A stretch of DNA of 64,000 nucleotides, from the NCBI GenBank assembly GCA_947561395.2, contig OX387182.1, positions 33,597,949-33,661,948 on the forward strand. Direction: 5' to 3'. The notes under the pieces are model-generated. The model saw only the letters and a program-made list of their open reading frames with translations. It made no database searches and was not told the DNA's origin. Positions 12,117 to 22,877 of the stretch are shown piece by piece; within the stretch, counting starts at the first letter, position 1, and the number at the start of each line of letters is the position of its first letter. Position numbers and translations under genes: made by a program. Origin of the DNA: Buxus sempervirens. Its lineage: Eukaryota > Streptophyta > Magnoliopsida > Buxales > Buxaceae.

Positions 12117-12349
12117 CTTGAAAGAGTAGAGGACTACTCTATAGGTCCACGATCTACAACAATTCAGAATTTAACAATGCGGAAACAATACACAGAGAAT
12201 TATACGAGGAAACCTGGATCCAGATCCAGGAAAAACCTCGAGTCTATATGAGGCGACTAACCCTTCAAAAATCCACTATTGAATGAAACGACAATTACAA
12301 AAGAGTACACACTTAACCTTTACAATTGAACTCACTCAACAGCAATCCA

Positions 12350-12693
12350 CAGTTCGAATCCACGAACTGCAACACAGCTTGAATCCACAAGCTACAGAAC
12401 ACGATCAGTCCAGATCGCAGACAATCACTCACCAGTGATCCACAGTTCGAATCCACGAACTGCAACACAGCTTGAATCCACAAGCTACAGAACACGATCA
12501 GTCCAGATCGCAGACAATCACTCACCAGTGATCCACAGTTCGAATCCACGAACTGCAACACAGCTTGAATCCACAAGCTGCAGAACACGATCAATCCAGA
12601 TCGCAACAATCACCTCAGAATCCACTGAGAGGATCCAATGCAGTAGGAATCCACCTACGCATCAATCAAAGCCGATCACCAGTCCAGGCGATC
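12350..12693 (-). repeat. Shared-loop hairpin array, 5' LTR R/U5
   Basis: Twelve successive perfect or near-perfect stem-loops. In plus-strand terms, loop AATCCA occurs with stems CAGTTCG/CGAACTG (12350-12369, 12443-12462, 12536-12555), AGCTTG/CAAGCT (12376-12393, 12469-12486, 12562-12579), CGATC/GATCG (12588-12603), CTCAG/CTGAG (12614-12629) and GTAGG/CCTAC (12643-12658). Loop AGTCCA occurs with CGATC/GATCG (12402-12417, 12495-12510) and GATCACC/GGCGATC (12674-12693, one pair G-U in the minus-strand RNA). In the transcript the loop reads UGGAUU or UGGACU. Confidence 0.88.
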
Positions 12694-12877
12694 ACACGAT
12701 CAGATGAAGTTCCGAATTGAAGAAGAATCCTCTACCTTCAATTCCAGGTGATCTATCTCAGATCTCCCCCTCACTCGATCGCCGACTCTTTAAAAAAGAT
12801 TTGATCGAATCTCAAACACCTCAAGATTCGAAATCAAAATGATCCAAAAAAAGTCCCAATTAAAAATTACAACACGT

Positions 12878-12886
12878 CTATTTAAA
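12878..12886 (-). promoter_or_regulatory. TATA-like box of the Copia 5' LTR
   Basis: Minus-strand TTTAAATAG, about 185 bases upstream of the hairpin array. Its position fits a U3/R border. No other TATA-like word in this LTR fits as well. Confidence 0.5.
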
Positions 12887-13324
12887 GAATAAAACTCAGA
12901 TCGTATAGAGCGCTGGTGGCGTCGTGAAGCAATCGGTGTAGACGGCTGGAAGCGAACTCAAGTCCCGCTCAGAACAAGTTGAATCAGTTAAAAGCGCGCT
13001 GCCAGCGAGCTGCTAGCGGGAGAGTACGCGGCATGTGCACGGACCTTTCTTTCAAAACACTAATTCACTTATGCGCTGCCAGCGGGGTGGCAGCGGCGTT
13101 AATCTTCGCAAGTGCCTTTACAATAACATACTCTGTGTAGAAAATCTTTCATTTCATTGGGCTACCAGCGGCGTGGTAGCTGTGTGGTAGCATCATCTTC
13201 TTCTTCTTTACTAAATTCACTGAATTTTCATTGTTTAATCTGCACATCTTGAAGATTTATTAGAAGACATAATTTGTCAAACATTTGCCATAACAGGAGT
13301 ATGAGTTTTCACACTTACACAGAG

Positions 13325-13777
13325 ACTATCAACTACATCCAACAGAATAGGCCCTTCCACTTTTCGGCACCCGACAGGAGAGAAAATCGGAATAGTGGCC
13401 AAGGGGCACAACCCGCATGGCAGCCAAGGTGGACTAAAGAGGAGTATCAAGCAAGGATGAATAGGGTATTTACCCCTCTCCCTTATCCATTGTCGGAGCT
13501 GCTTCCAACCCTATTGAAGAAGGGATACCTACAGAAGAAGCAGCCGAACCACCAACCATCCAACAGTCTCTCCTACAACCCCAATGAGTGCTGTGAGTAT
13601 CATATGGGAGCTCCTGGGCATCACACCAACCGCTGCTGGGACTTGAAGCATGATGTGCAAGACCTGATCAACAGCAAGCGTATCTCACTTGATCCCCCAG
13701 TATCGACTCCTCCAGCGGCCACTACAACGAATCCTCTCCCTAACCACAATCAGGCGTCTTCAAGTGGCACCAGCTGA
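13325..13777 (+). pseudogene. Tat/Ogre-type gag, right piece with zinc-finger region
   Basis: A continuous plus-strand frame carrying Tat/Ogre gag features: PYPLSELLPTLLKKGYL (linker helix) and the zinc-binding block CEYHMGAPGHHTNRC followed by WDLKHDVQDLI, typical of this lineage. It continues the gag begun at 1-75, with the solo LTR and the Copia element between. The apparent start codon at 13274 is inside the Copia LTR and is not meaningful. Older than both insertions. Confidence 0.8.
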
Positions 13778-14108
13778 ACAAGTTGGTAAAACTGCAAGGC
13801 AGAGAACAATCCCGAAATCCAAAATCTTCACCAGGTGCGGTTCCACTCCGAGTCCGCCACAACAAGGATAAGTTGAATTCTACTTTTTGCACCAAACATC
13901 CTTGGTAGGAGTGGTTGTCTTGTAAATATTTTAAATACTTTTTACTTTCATGCAAGTTTTTGTAAAAACCTCTTGAAAAATACAAAAAAAGAAGATAAGT
14001 TTTGAAAAAATACAAGTCTTGGTCGATGATGACATCGCTCTGAGACCACGCACCTTTTTGGTATGACCATGATCATGGAAAAATGCCAAGTTGCTCCAAG
14101 GTGTCTTC
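13778..14108 (+). other. Tat-type element noncoding stretch
   Basis: No coding signal. It has the T- and A-rich texture typical of sequence after pol in Tat elements. No pol domains were seen anywhere in this element's span in the window. It ends TCTTC, the left half of an imperfect target duplication. Confidence 0.5.
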
Positions 14109-15739
14109 TGTAAAACCCCTAATTTTCCCAAATATTAAAATAAAATAATAATTAATATTCTGGAGGATTATTATGGATGGAAATAATTTATTATTGTAGG
14201 TGATATTATAATTAGTGGAGATCAGGAGTTCGGAGCAAATCGAACCATCTAATTGTGAGATATTTCGGTAAGATTTATATTCTAATTCAAATGTGTTTTG
14301 ATTGGGCGATGTGCATTGAGTTTGTTATGTGTGCGTTGCGTGGGATAGAAGGTATATATATAAGCTAAAATAACCTAATAGAATACAGAAGGTATTCTAA
14401 TCGTATTCGTTTGTATCCCTTAGCCGCAAGTTAGAAAACGCACACTAAGAGCGTCTGTGGGAGACCAGAGAAGAAGGAGAAGAGAAGAAGAAGAAAAGGA
14501 GAGAGTTTCTGGTTGGATTCTTCATGCTTTGAAGTGTCTTCGCGTTGGTGTTATTGCTGGTTAGAGGAACGCACATTCAATAGGTAGGTAGTACCGATTT
14601 TTTGTTTCGTTTTGTGTTCTGGAGGTTAATCGACTGTGTTGCATGATTTTGGGTTGTATTTACATGTATTTAGCATAGTAGAAATGTTATATGTATGCTA
14701 GAACTGATTAGAACATGAAAAATTGAGTTTTGGTACACTGAGTGGCCGATTTCGGGGGGACCGCCGACCTCTCTGTGTTCAGTGATCCTCGGGGCTCTTA
14801 GACACTAGTGCAAAGGGCTTAGACTGCCGTCGACCGCCTAGTGACAGGCAGTCGGCGCTCTAATTTAAACTACCACCGACCTTTGACCGCCCAGGCGATC
14901 CTGAGCGATCCTAGGCACTCTAGCTAGAAAATGTAATTTTGATAGTTTTTCATCCCCTTTTCTTCTCCAACCCTTTTCCAAATAACCCGAGCCTCCTACA
15001 CAGCACCCTTATTTACCTGAAAGACATTTAAGTAAATGTCCTGTGTATTTATTGCTCCATTTACTTAAGTCTTTACATGTAAATAAGGTTTTACCCCCCA
15101 ATTGGAGCCAATAAAAATACTCCCAAGGCCCAATTCCCAACCAATAAAAAGTCAACCTTTCAATTTATGCCTAAATTTCCAGTTTTCCCGATTTTTATCA
15201 AAAATCCAGTTTTGAGTTTGGTACCCAGATGAGTGATTTAAAAGCCCATAAAATTCTAGAAGATTTGTTTATCCCTAACTAGACTATAACCAGAATTTGA
15301 GCCGAAAACTCCTCGTGGATTGGTCTAGAAAAATTATATACCCAAAAGTCAACGTTTAACCAGACTTGGAATATTATTGGGGTCCGAAACTTTTTGTTTC
15401 GGAATCGATTGATTTTTGGTATGGTGACCTTATTGGGAATCCTAAGACTATTCCACTCATCCAAAATGTATTTTGAGAATTTTATGACATTCTTAGTCCC
15501 GAATCATTGTAAAATAGGTTATTTGGATTTCCACCACTTGTCACACTTCTCTAAGATTATTCTTAAGGTGTCTCTAAAGGCCAATTATATTAAAAAGTTC
15601 ATATTAGATATTTAACCACCTTGTTCTATGATTTAGTACAATTTGGGGTTTAAAGAGGATCAAATTTACTTGAAATGATTACAAGGATTCTATATAGGTA
15701 ATTTCCTTCTCCAAATACTTGTAAGAGATTCTTACCATC

Positions 15740-15944
15740 TGCGGATGACATTTGATACCACCTGTAGGTGAGATGAGACCTCTTGTGAGGGAGATGTAAT
15801 CAGATGTGATTACATCCCACAGGGGAGATATGTGACCACCTGCGGATGAGATGAGACCTCCTGTTGGGGGAGATGTAATCAGATGTGATTGCATCCCACA
15901 GGAGAGATATGTGACCACCTGCGGGTGAGATGAGACCTCTTGTG
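15740..15944 (+). repeat. Minisatellite in Gypsy LTR, first part
   Basis: Units of roughly 75-80 bases built from GATGTGATTGCATCCCACAG, ATATGTGACCACCTGCGG and GAGATGAGACCTC. Each unit contains hairpins, for example GATGTAATC/GATTACATC around a six-base loop (15793-15816) and CACCT/AGGTG (15760-15771). The array continues at 19582 on the far side of the inserted LTR. Confidence 0.8.
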
Positions 15945-16073
15945 GGGGATGTAAGCACCTCATTTTTGCGCTCCCAGAAAACCAGAAATGCAAACCCTGG
16001 ACAAAAAGTCAAACCCTGAGGGGTCAAAAGTTGACTTTTTAATCAAGTGAAAATTTGCCACCTTGCTCTATGT

Positions 16074-16808
16074 CATTGGATAGAGGGCTCCGATACGATT
16101 GTAACGCAACTGAGTTTGCAGGAATCGAAGTCCGGATGAAGGTTCTGCGGGCGGTCAAACTTGAAGGGAACCAAAAGTTGACTTTCTGCTAAAACCCAAT
16201 CCAGATGCTTACCTTTATATCATTGGATAGAGAATCTCGACACGGTTCCAACGCAACTGAGTTTGCAGGAATCAGAGTCCGGATGAAGGTTCTGTGGGTG
16301 GTCAAACTTGAGGGGAGCCAAAAGTTGACTTTCTGCTAAAACCCGATCCAGATGCTTACCTTTATATCATTGGATAGAGAATCTCAACATGGCTCCAACG
16401 CAACTGAGTTTGCAAGAATCGGAGTCCGGATGAAGGTTCTGCGGGCGGTCAAACTTGAGGGGAGCCAAAAGTTGACTTTCTGCTAAAACCCAATCCAAAT
16501 GCTTACCTTTATATCATTGGATAGAGAATCTTGACACGGTTCCAACGCAACTGAGTTTGCAGGAATCGGAGTCCGGATGAAGGTTCTGCGGGCGGTCAAA
16601 CTTGAGGGGAGCCGAAAGTTGACTTTTTGCTAAAATCTGATCCAAATGCCTACCCCTAGGTCATTGGATAGAGGGCTCCGATACGATTCTAACGCAACTA
16701 AGTTTGCCCAGATCGGAGTCCGGATGGAGAAAATATGAGCTGACGAAGTTTCCGAGCAGCCAAACCGGCAAACTTCACACATGGCAAAAAGCTGCACACT
16801 TGGCGAGT
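16074..16808 (+). repeat. Tandem repeat of 147-base units (five copies)
   Basis: Units start at CATTGGATAGAG: 16074, 16221, 16368, 16515 and 16662, each exactly 147 bases apart. Each contains GACACGGTTCCAACGCAAC, GAGTTTGC, and GGAGTCCGGATGAAG, then AAAGTTGACTTTCTGCTAAA. Confidence 0.93.
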
Positions 16809-17063
16809 TGCGCAGGAAAATATCTCGGGGATCAAATTCGTAAATATCCAAACGTACGAAATATCCCAGGGACTAAATCTGTAAAAATCCAAGAATATCG
16901 GATTAAATTGAAAATACCAAGGGACTAAATCCAAAAAATCGGATTTTTCCGACCACCGAGCGGCCGCATTGATTGATTTTCAATCATGTTGCCGCTCGCG
17001 CAAATGTGGCAAGCGCAATATGCGCTGAGCGCAAGCTTGGCGGATCCTCTCTTTTTTCTCTCC

Positions 17064-17070
17064 TATATAA
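17064..17070 (+). promoter_or_regulatory. TATA box of Tat-type solo LTR
   Basis: TATATAA preceded by a pyrimidine-rich tract and a hairpin cluster. It takes the same place as TATA boxes at 23574, 41948, 45247 (minus), 50651 and 53323 in sister LTRs. Confidence 0.7.
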
Positions 17071-18109
17071 ACCGCGTGACACTTCGTCCAAGGGGTTGAA
17101 AAAATTTTTGGCTGGCTCATTTCAGGTTGGTCAGTAAAAAAAAACTTTTCTTGGTCGAGGGGTTTTCTCTTGGTTGGTTCCCTTGGGATCACTGGACCGA
17201 CTCCCTTTTCCCCCTGCCTTCCTTCACCCAAACATCCGGCCTTACCTTCCTAACTCCCTCTCTTCTTCTTCTTCGTCACTCTTCTACCGAAAGCCGGAGG
17301 AAGTCGGAGGTAGCCGAAGGAGTCACTTGCCCAAGCTGTTGGAGAAGAAGCTGATCGCTGGTGTGTTCGCTCAAGGAGGTCACACGCTTCCACAAAAGGG
17401 ATAAGAACTCTCAGGTATTGTTCCTAGCCCAGTTTCACTTTACATATATGAAAGTGGGAGTTGTATGAGCAGATTAACGGGTTTGTTTTGTTCTCCTGGA
17501 TATAACATGCACGTCCTTCTATTTTGATAACATGGAAGTCTCCGAGGGTAAAGGAGACCCCATGAGAAGATGGGAAGCTTGCCATCCCACCTTCGGCCAC
17601 CGTTCGGAGGGTTTCTATTTGTGGATTATTGAGTAAAGGGAGTCTGTTCCCTCGTTTCGAGCATGTCCTGTGTATCCCATGTAAACCCCCCTCCCTTTCT
17701 ACTTCTCTTCCCCGAGTGTTCGCATGCATGCACGGAGGTCCAGTCAGGCATAGGTAAAAATGTCTCTCACTCATGCTATATCTGCTTGTCATTGTTCTTT
17801 TTTCTTCTTCTTTGTATATTTGCTAGACTTGCCAATTGCTCCCCCAACCCCCTGCCTGTGTGCCTGCAAGCATGGTCCCTTCCCCCATTACCCCTGTAGC
17901 GGTTAGTCTGTGTTGTTTTTTTGTGATAATCGGGTTTGGTTTTCTTTTTTAAGAGATTTAGTCGTGTCTTCAAGTAGGTTAGAATAACTTCAAAACATGA
18001 TTAAGTGGTCTTTTGGGAGTCTGGGGAACACAGGGGAGGTGTTACAGGGCTAAAAAACCAGTCAGTAATGGAGTTTGAGCAAGAAACAGAAGATTGAGTT
18101 TCGTAGTGG

Positions 18110-18370
18110 GTATGCGCCGAGCTTGCGCTGAGCTCGCGCTGAGCTCGCGGGGAGCACTTTTGCATCCGCCGAGCTCGCGCCTAGCTTGCGCTGAGCTCAC
18201 ACTGAGCTTCGCGCTAAGCTCATGTGAAGCTCGCGCCTAGCTCGCGCGGAGCATTTTTTGCATCCGTCGAGCTCGCGCTGAGATCGCGCCTAGCACGTGC
18301 GCGGATGCCCTTTTCATCGGTTTTCAATCCGCCCAGCTCGCACTGACCTCGCGCCTAGTGCCTGAGGTCA
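18110..18370 (+). repeat. GC-rich short-unit array (GAGCTCGCGC words)
   Basis: Degenerate repeats of GAGCTCGCGCTGAGCTCGCGCC about 10-22 bases long, with many GCGC and GAGCTC palindromes. It matches in flavour the GCGCTGAGC words just before the TATA box of the same LTR (17010-17035). Confidence 0.8.
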
Positions 18371-19581
18371 GCGCATCCTCTTAAAAAATGCCAAATTACT
18401 TATTTATTTTTTTTTAAAACCTGAAAATGCCCTTTACCGTACCGCGGGGGGCGACCCCCTTTGTTCGCCGCACGTTTAACTCGTTACTTGGTGTAGGGAG
18501 GGGCCCTGGGTCCCTCCCCTTGGACCCAATATAATGAGCCAGTCTCTCCCTGACAAAACGTCAATTTTGTGCATTTTCTGTGATTATTGCTAGATGTGGG
18601 TGTCATTTCCAAACCAACCAAGTCACCCGGAAACCCAACTTGGGACATGGTCCATCGGTCCAATTTTGTACATTAGTGGGCCTTCCAACGGGGCCCACCA
18701 AGCCCAATAAACACAATGAAATGTATGCATGTAACTTAATTAAGATAAGTAAAATTAACTGATTAAATCGGGCAGGCCAAACCTAATGCGGCCCACCCGA
18801 ACTTATTAGTGAATGGATGCATGAAATGCGTGGTTTGGCCGAGACCAAGGGCAAGGGGCCTATCGGGCCCGCCAAAGCCCACGAACCAACCAAGTAAGGG
18901 TTCAAAACCCTAACTTCACATAACCTAGGCTTTCAAGCCCTAATCAAGACTACGGGCCCCAAGCCCAATGTCCCACCCATTTTTGGAAACTTAAGTAAGA
19001 TAAATCCAATAAATTACCTGGCCACCATGTGCGAGCCACCCAATTGGCCCACAAACCGAACCGGCCCACTTTGCATGTAAATCACTTAATAATCCAACTT
19101 GAACTCCAAAATAAAATCAACTCATTGAACCAAAAATCCAAAGGGCCTCTCAGGCTTAGAATGAGGCCTACAAGGGTACATGGGCTTGACCAAAACCCAC
19201 CAAGGACACCGTGGGCCTTCCAACGGGGCCCACCCAACCAGACTCAGATTACCTAATTAATCAAGATAATAGCAATTAAAGGGACCCACACCACTCAGGT
19301 GGTCCCACCAGACTTAACCAAACTGCATATCGGATTAGGAATCGGGTGAGACCAAAGTAAGCTGACTCAAACTAGGATAAACCTAAGGGACCCGTCACCC
19401 GACGGGGTAGACCAGGGTGTCTACGGACTTCCCCGGACCACAACCGAGAGCCTACTTAGATTCTCAAAAGCCGCAGACCCAAGCCTTAATAGACAAGATT
19501 AGGCACCCAGGTGTCCGCCTGCACCCCATCAGGCGGTGGCGACTCCATATTTCCCCGTGCCATGTTTCCGACGCATGCACA

Positions 19582-19800
19582 GGGGAGATGTAATTAGATG
19601 TGATTGCATCCCACAGGAGAGATATGTGACCACCTGCGGGTGAAATGAGACCTCTTGTGGGGAAGATGTAATCATGATGTGATTGCATCCCACAAGGGAG
19701 ATATATGTGATTACCACCTGCGGGTGAGATGTGATGACTCCTGCGGGAGAGACCTCATGTAGGGTGGATGTGATTACTACCTGATTGCATCCTACATGGG
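19582..19800 (+). repeat. Minisatellite in Gypsy LTR, second part
   Basis: Continuation of the array at 15740-15944 after the inserted LTR, about three further degenerate units. Confidence 0.78.
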
Positions 19801-20443
19801 AGAATGTTGATATCAAATTGTGAGATTCCCTATTAATTATGAATGACATGATTTACATTTAAATAAAATCTATTTATTTCAAGCAATGAATAAATGTTGG
19901 TTTCATATGGTGATTAATCGTTCTTATTATCTACCGTGACTACCCGATTATTTTTTCGTGCATGAATGATTACTTTTATATATAAACTGTTTCTAGCATG
20001 CATGTGTTACCTACTGAGATATTCGTATCTCACCCTACTTCATTATCTTATTTTTTAGCTGTTTCACGTGAGAGCATCCTTGGGGTTGACACGAGGGGGA
20101 GTTGCTAATTACTGAGCTAAGGATCTTTCTTATTTCATTTAGATCTTTCTTTAGAGGTTGATATAGATGTACCTTGATGGATATTTTATGATTTAATTGA
20201 ATATGAGAGAAAGTGTGCTAGAAAACCCATTTACCAGATTTATGAATTTATATTGATGAGTTAGTTTAATGGATATAGTTAGCCACGCATATTGATGAAA
20301 TTAATGTTTTAATTCTCCGCACTCTGATAATTAATGGAATTAGTTGAATTTAAATGTCTAGTAATTAGTAGCTTTGGGCCCAGTATCACTTCGGATTCGG
20401 GTTTGGTGCTTGTTTTGCATAGACCCGGGTTCGGGGCATTACA

Positions 20444-22877
20444 TCTTGAGCTGGGTGCAACATACTGCTCCCATGAGAACCCTAACTGAGCCAAACGCAA
20501 TCTTTCCTGATCCATGCCTTGATTTTCCTTCCCCAGCCTATCTTTACACTGGAAAGAGCGATCCTTGAGAGAAAAGAAAGAAAGAAAAGTGAAAGTGTCT
20601 AAACCAGCTAAGGGTCAAGGCTGGCTTTAGCATCATGTCTCTAAGAAAGGATGAAAGGCCATCCTTCATGCATCCTGAATTTTAAAGATCTGCTAGTCAA
20701 AACACTTTGGGCTTGATCGTATCATTCAAATACCCGTGTTATGTCTAGCCACTCCACATTGGGGCAAAGCTACAAAAGAAAATAAAAAAGATGAATAGAT
20801 TCTCGAATGAATTTGCATGAACATTTCAAGTTGTCACAACTTCTGCAAAAGGATGAGAGGCCATACTTGCTTTATTTCCCCAGTTTTCAAAGTTATATCT
20901 CTAGTCAAACCATTTGAGCCAAATTTTCTTTCCTCTAACCCACGGAGTCATGAGCCCTAAATCTGGTGCTGGGTAAAGAAGAGAAGACATGAATGAGCAG
21001 AAACAAAGAAGAGGAAAAGAAAGCAAAAAATACACTGGGACTTTCTAATCAAAGCAAAAAGCTAAGATAATCCCCAGAGCGAATGAAAGGAAAAAAGCAA
21101 AAGGAAAAGGCAAAGGCCGCAAAAAGAAAAATGAAGGAAAGCAAAAATGTATTGGCAAAGCCCAAGCAGCCAAAAAAAGGGTAGAACATGACTCGACCCA
21201 TTTGCAAAGAGACTTTGAGCCATATTCCCTTTCTTTCATGAGCCAAAAACCTCAGCCTTCATTTCGTCCCATTAAAAAGTCCTTTCTGATTGCAGAAAAT
21301 GTGACAAATGGAATTCATGCAGATCAATGATGAAGGAATCTAAAAAGAAGAACGAGCTTTGGCAAGACATAGAGTAAAACTTGAAAATGAAAAGGTAAGA
21401 ATTTGAGCCTTATATCCCTTCAATTTTCAGATTTAAAACCAAACCAATGTTTCGTCCTAATGTAAAGACCTCTCTGATCTAGGGGACATGATGCACAAAA
21501 GTCGGCCAAAAACCCTTAAGCTGTGGCAGGCACTAACCCAAGGGAGAAGAAAAATGGAAAAATCCTCAGCTGCAAAACCCTGAAATCACCCTGAAAACTG
21601 GGGTCAAGGTGAGAGAAAACCAAAACTGGGAAAGGAAAAACATCCCTTGAGATGCCCCTTAACTTCTAAACCTTTGCAAAGCCTCTGTTGAAACAAGTCA
21701 GGAATTTCATGGGAATGCGTATCAAGCACATAGTCCCAAATCCCTTCGAGTTGACAAGGCAATTTACCATGGTCATTGGTCCTGCCATTTCTTTCAAAAA
21801 TCACCTGTATAAATTTTTGAAAAAAAAGAAAAAAACTTTTTGAAAAATGTTTCATCTCAATCACGTGCACTTGCACAGACATTAAAAGCAAGTAAGCTAC
21901 AAGAATTTCAGATACCTCACTGCTCTGTGAGAATTTTGTAGACCCAGGTAAGGCGAAAGAACCAGAAGAAATCAAGAAGTTTCAGGAAGCCAATAGCAGA
22001 AGAAAGGCAAAACAAATAAAAGCCAAGGCAGTAATACACTGACAGGGAAATGGCGAAGACTTCCTTTCCTTTCCCCAGCAGAGTTTTCAAGAAATCTAAG
22101 GCAGTATGTCAAAACCATGCCCAGTCTGAAGAGGCTGGTTTTGGCAAATGATAGACGGATACAAGAAAGTGAAATGGTAAGGACCTCCACCAATCCCCAG
22201 TAGAGTTATCTCAAACCGGGAGACCCCTACCTCACAAGAAACGGGGACTGGCAGAAGCACCCTCCCCCTGGAAAAGCGGAAAGAGACGAAGACCCTCTCA
22301 GGAAAAAGAAGACAAAAAGAAGAAATCTTCGGGCAGGATGGCCCCATTTGTAAATTTTTCATTTCCCACTTTTGTAAATAGAATAGGACAGGTGTGTGAG
22401 TTCCCTTGAGGCACCGGACAGCGCTGAGAGCACCTCCTCACCAAGGGCACCTCCTCCATCTCTCCTTCCTGTCCCTAATCAAAACACTCTAAATAATCAA
22501 AACTCTCTAAAAAAAACTATCCCCAGAAGTCCCAAGTCTGGAAAAGGGATAAAAGAAATCAAATCTGAAAACACCTAAAAGCTTTAATGAAACAAACAAG
22601 AGAAAAAGAACATTGTTGAGCGCTTTGCATCAATGTCGAAACAGGTTAGCGAGCTCAAGTCCCATCTAATTCCTTTAAAACTCAAATTAAATGCAAAAGA
22701 AGCTGCTCCAGAAAACCCAAAACTAAAGGGTGAGCCAACTTCAAAGCCTAGTAGATGCAAAACATCAAAAGGACTAAGCTCGTCAACCATGTCGACAAAA
22801 ATGCAAGGCGCAAAAACGAGGTTCTTCTTTTTTCTTTGCCGTTCATCCCCAAGGTCACTCCAGCAAAGAGGGACTGC
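20444..22877 (+). mobile_element. Tat/Ogre-type 3' noncoding region
   Basis: About 2.4 kb of A-rich sequence without credible plus-strand frames. It carries imperfect repeats of a phrase around GAGCCATATTCCC and CCTTCATTTCGTCCC, a texture common in the long noncoding part before the 3' LTR of Tat-lineage elements. Frames on the minus strand (for example 21604-21975) show no domain. A purine-rich GCAAAGAGGGACTGC ends the stretch at the LTR border and is the likely polypurine tract. Confidence 0.6.

Larger units (their letters stand above)
3066..13319 (-). mobile_element. Copia retrotransposon, Sirevirus-like, full length with both LTRs
   Basis: A 10,254-base element in minus orientation. It is bounded by LTRs at 3066-4184 and 12119-13319 and by a perfect target duplication CAGAG (3061-3065 and 13320-13324). 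The primer site for initiator tRNA-Met lies beside the right-hand (5') LTR, and a purine-rich tract lies beside the left-hand (3') LTR. Reading leftwards it carries gag, protease, integrase, RT and RNase H, in Copia order, then an extra frame between pol and the 3' LTR, as in Sireviruses. The LTRs differ by roughly ten substitutions over about 1.1 kb, by one 93-base repeat unit, and by a small length change. That suggests an insertion well under a million years old at usual plant rates. The coding region is broken in about three places, so this is a recent fossil. Confidence 0.92.
12119..13319 (-). repeat. Copia 5' LTR
   Basis: A 1201-base LTR. Minus-strand order is U3 at the right, TATA-like TTTAAATAG (12878-12886), then R/U5 with the hairpin array (12350-12693) and the primer site. 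It carries three copies of the 93-base unit where the 3' LTR carries two. Confidence 0.94.
15950..19581 (+). mobile_element. Solo LTR, Tat/Ogre-type Gypsy
   Basis: A 3632-base LTR from TGTAAGCACC to CATGCACA with a perfect target duplication GGGGA (15945-15949 and 19582-19586), inserted in the minisatellite of the host LTR. Layout: five 147-base repeats (16074-16808), a hairpin cluster (16955-17045), TATATAA (17064-17070), a splice-donor-like CAG|GTATTG (17415), a GC-rich array (18110-18370), two GGGCCTTCCAACGGGGCCC boxes (18678, 19213), and the terminal block shared by all LTRs of this type (ACCCGACGGGG, then GACTTCCCCGGAC). No primer site or purine tract adjoins it. It is the same family and length as 42604-46595. 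Confidence 0.9.
14109..20443 (+). mobile_element. Solo LTR, Ty3/Gypsy (Del/Tekay-like), split by a Tat-type LTR
   Basis: It begins TGTAAAACCCC and ends GGGGCATTACA, like the LTRs at 76-3062 and 34543. Flanking bases are TCTTC (14104-14108) and TCTTG (20444-20448), a target duplication with one mismatch. Net of the 3632-base insertion at 15950-19581 and its duplicated target, the LTR is about 2.7 kb. Features: a GC-rich cassette (14743-14935), a minisatellite (15740-15944, resuming at 19582-19800), and the conserved block ACCTACTGAGATATTCG near 20010-20026. Confidence 0.82.

Noticed and set aside
12313-12609. 98-codon repetitive minus-strand frame (three 31-residue repeats)
   Set aside because: It is the by-product of the 93-base tandem unit in the Copia LTR, 93 being divisible by three; the 3' LTR gives a shorter version.
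13274-13324. Start of the 167-codon frame
   Set aside because: The methionine and first codons are Copia LTR sequence; only the part after 13325 is gag.
16074-16808. Centromeric satellite
   Set aside because: Only five units, confined to an LTR with clear ends and a target duplication.
18110-18370. CpG-island promoter of a gene
   Set aside because: Short degenerate GAGCTCGCGC repeats inside a solo LTR, with no frame downstream.
14109-20443. One continuous 6.3 kb LTR
   Set aside because: A complete solo LTR with the target duplication GGGGA accounts for the middle 3.6 kb.
21604-22362. Minus-strand frames of 70-123 codons
   Set aside because: Antisense to A-rich Tat noncoding DNA; Phe/Leu/Ser-rich composition is a base-composition effect.
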